Below are positions 63,100 to 64,000 of a stretch of DNA of 64,000 nucleotides, in pieces (position 1 is the first letter of the stretch; the number at the start of each line of letters is the position of its first letter). The stretch spans positions 245,746 to 309,745 of the forward strand of contig JAQGDQ010000255.1 in NCBI GenBank assembly GCA_030141605.1, written 5' to 3'. A program made the translations under genes and the position numbers. Below the pieces are notes generated by a model, which saw only the letters and a list, made by a program, of their open reading frames with translations, was not told where the DNA came from and did no database searches. The DNA is from Tubiluchus corallicola. Lineage: Eukaryota; Priapulida; Priapulimorpha; Priapulimorphida; Tubiluchidae.

Positions 63100-64000
63100 C
63101 GGGCTGCCCTGAAAAAAATCGATAATCGATGTCTGGATGCCGTCTGAATGGTTGAGTCATGCTGAACTGGGCTACGCGTTTGAAATAGAAAGTGGGTAGA
63201 GATATGTTATCACCGCGGAGTGGGAAACCTATAATTATAACACTGTAGGGTGAAGCTAGCCTTATATTGTACTCACAAATGTTGTAGGCAGGTATCACAG
63301 TTTGTAAAGAATGGTTCATAAACTGTTGCCGTCCGTGCATTAGAAGTTGTGAAGACAAAAACACGTCATTTATTTACCAGTTAAGATTAAGGCGTGTAGT
63401 TATTGTGTAACTTACATTTACAACAACAATATAGATAAGAACTTATTGCATAAACAGTGTGTAATATTTGGGACATTTGTAATCGCAGGAATCGAACCAG
63501 TGACCTGCAGTTTACACAGATCGTTAAAACCGTGTACGTATACATAACTTTTAAATTTCATATTAAATTCATAACGCGCGTTTGTACATTTGAATGTAGT
63601 TCCTATGCACTTTTTTAAACCTTTGTATGGCGTTTTTATGCGTTAAAACAAAAGAATAAATTAAAAAATGAACGAAAGACCATTCGGTTCGAACCTGGAC
63701 CAGGACTTGCAATTATTGATTTTATACATGCACAGAGACCTCTGCGCTCCGTAGCGTAAGTTTGCATTCTTGACAAGTTCGCTTCTCAAAACCTTGTAAG
63801 TTAAACAATACAGGCTTACAAGTAAAGAAATCTTGCTACTATAATGTTTTTACTTTGATTCACATTTGCCAACGTATACTGCTCTGTTTAACTTTAACTG
63901 TATACTTGGTAATGTGCAGTAAGAATTACTTGAACTTGGAATTGCTGGGGAAAGAAAGGCCAATGCAGCCGAGTCGTGTAGTTGTTTTAGTGCATATAGA
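63100..64000. other. Upstream region of CLCA
   Basis: No recognised exon. It should contain the CLCA promoter or a first non-coding exon. Repeat-like tails with TTCGAATC-type T-arm motifs occur near 63485 and 63690 but do not make a tRNA. Confidence 0.4.

Noticed and set aside
63086-63364. 92-residue frame just upstream of the CLCA start
   Set aside because: Not in frame with the signal peptide and interrupted by a likely splice acceptor near 63110; better explained as 5' UTR or intron.
63481-63525. tRNA gene on the minus strand
   Set aside because: A GGTTCGATTCC T-arm-like motif is present, but the stems do not pair and no D-arm, A box or acceptor stem is found.

Overview
The window is animal nuclear DNA: AT-rich, with large introns, short GT-AG exons, many simple-sequence arrays and small transposon remnants. 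It carries three multi-exon protein genes, all read from the minus strand, so gene order along transcription is CLCA, then tropomyosin, then SCAPER. The tropomyosin core ([40 protein letters not shown], and an end in TFQELSGY) reads like protostome tropomyosins, closest from memory to nematode and arthropod forms with some lophotrochozoan features. I therefore infer a protostome invertebrate and do not name a species.

Positions 816-18599 hold the first 19 coding exons (1115 codons) of a SCAPER orthologue. It has the conserved N-terminal block, the WADIV/HEKLSSPSRKR segment, the long charged helical region and a C2H2-type zinc finger. The C-terminal part lies beyond the left edge. Its introns hold several hAT-like miniature transposons, one with a perfect 8-bp target duplication next to a splice donor. 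Positions 18600-22940 are intergenic.

Positions 23406-39920 hold a complete tropomyosin gene. Exon lengths and phases add up to exactly 284 residues (long form, start 1a) or 248 residues (short form, internal start 1b). The main discovery is its mutually exclusive exon content: five tandem versions of exon 4 (each 118 nt), two versions of exon 5 (each 71 nt, 59 nt apart), two alternative C-terminal exons (each 83 nt) and two starts. Every combination keeps the frame, giving up to 40 possible proteins. Including two versions of exon 4 or of exon 5 would break the frame. The 1a promoter region has a perfect MEF2 consensus and an inverted CCAAT box.

Positions 40120-45000 are intergenic and contain a 149-bp near-perfect hairpin. 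Positions 45018-63052 hold a complete CLCA-family gene: 17 coding exons, 2874 nt, 957 residues. It encodes a signal peptide, an intact HExxH...D zinc metallopeptidase site, a VWA domain with an intact MIDAS, a late beta-rich region, and a C-terminal membrane segment with a short tail. Its introns carry the large tetranucleotide arrays. Exon boundaries were read by eye from splice signals, phase continuity and remembered family sequence, with no alignment run.
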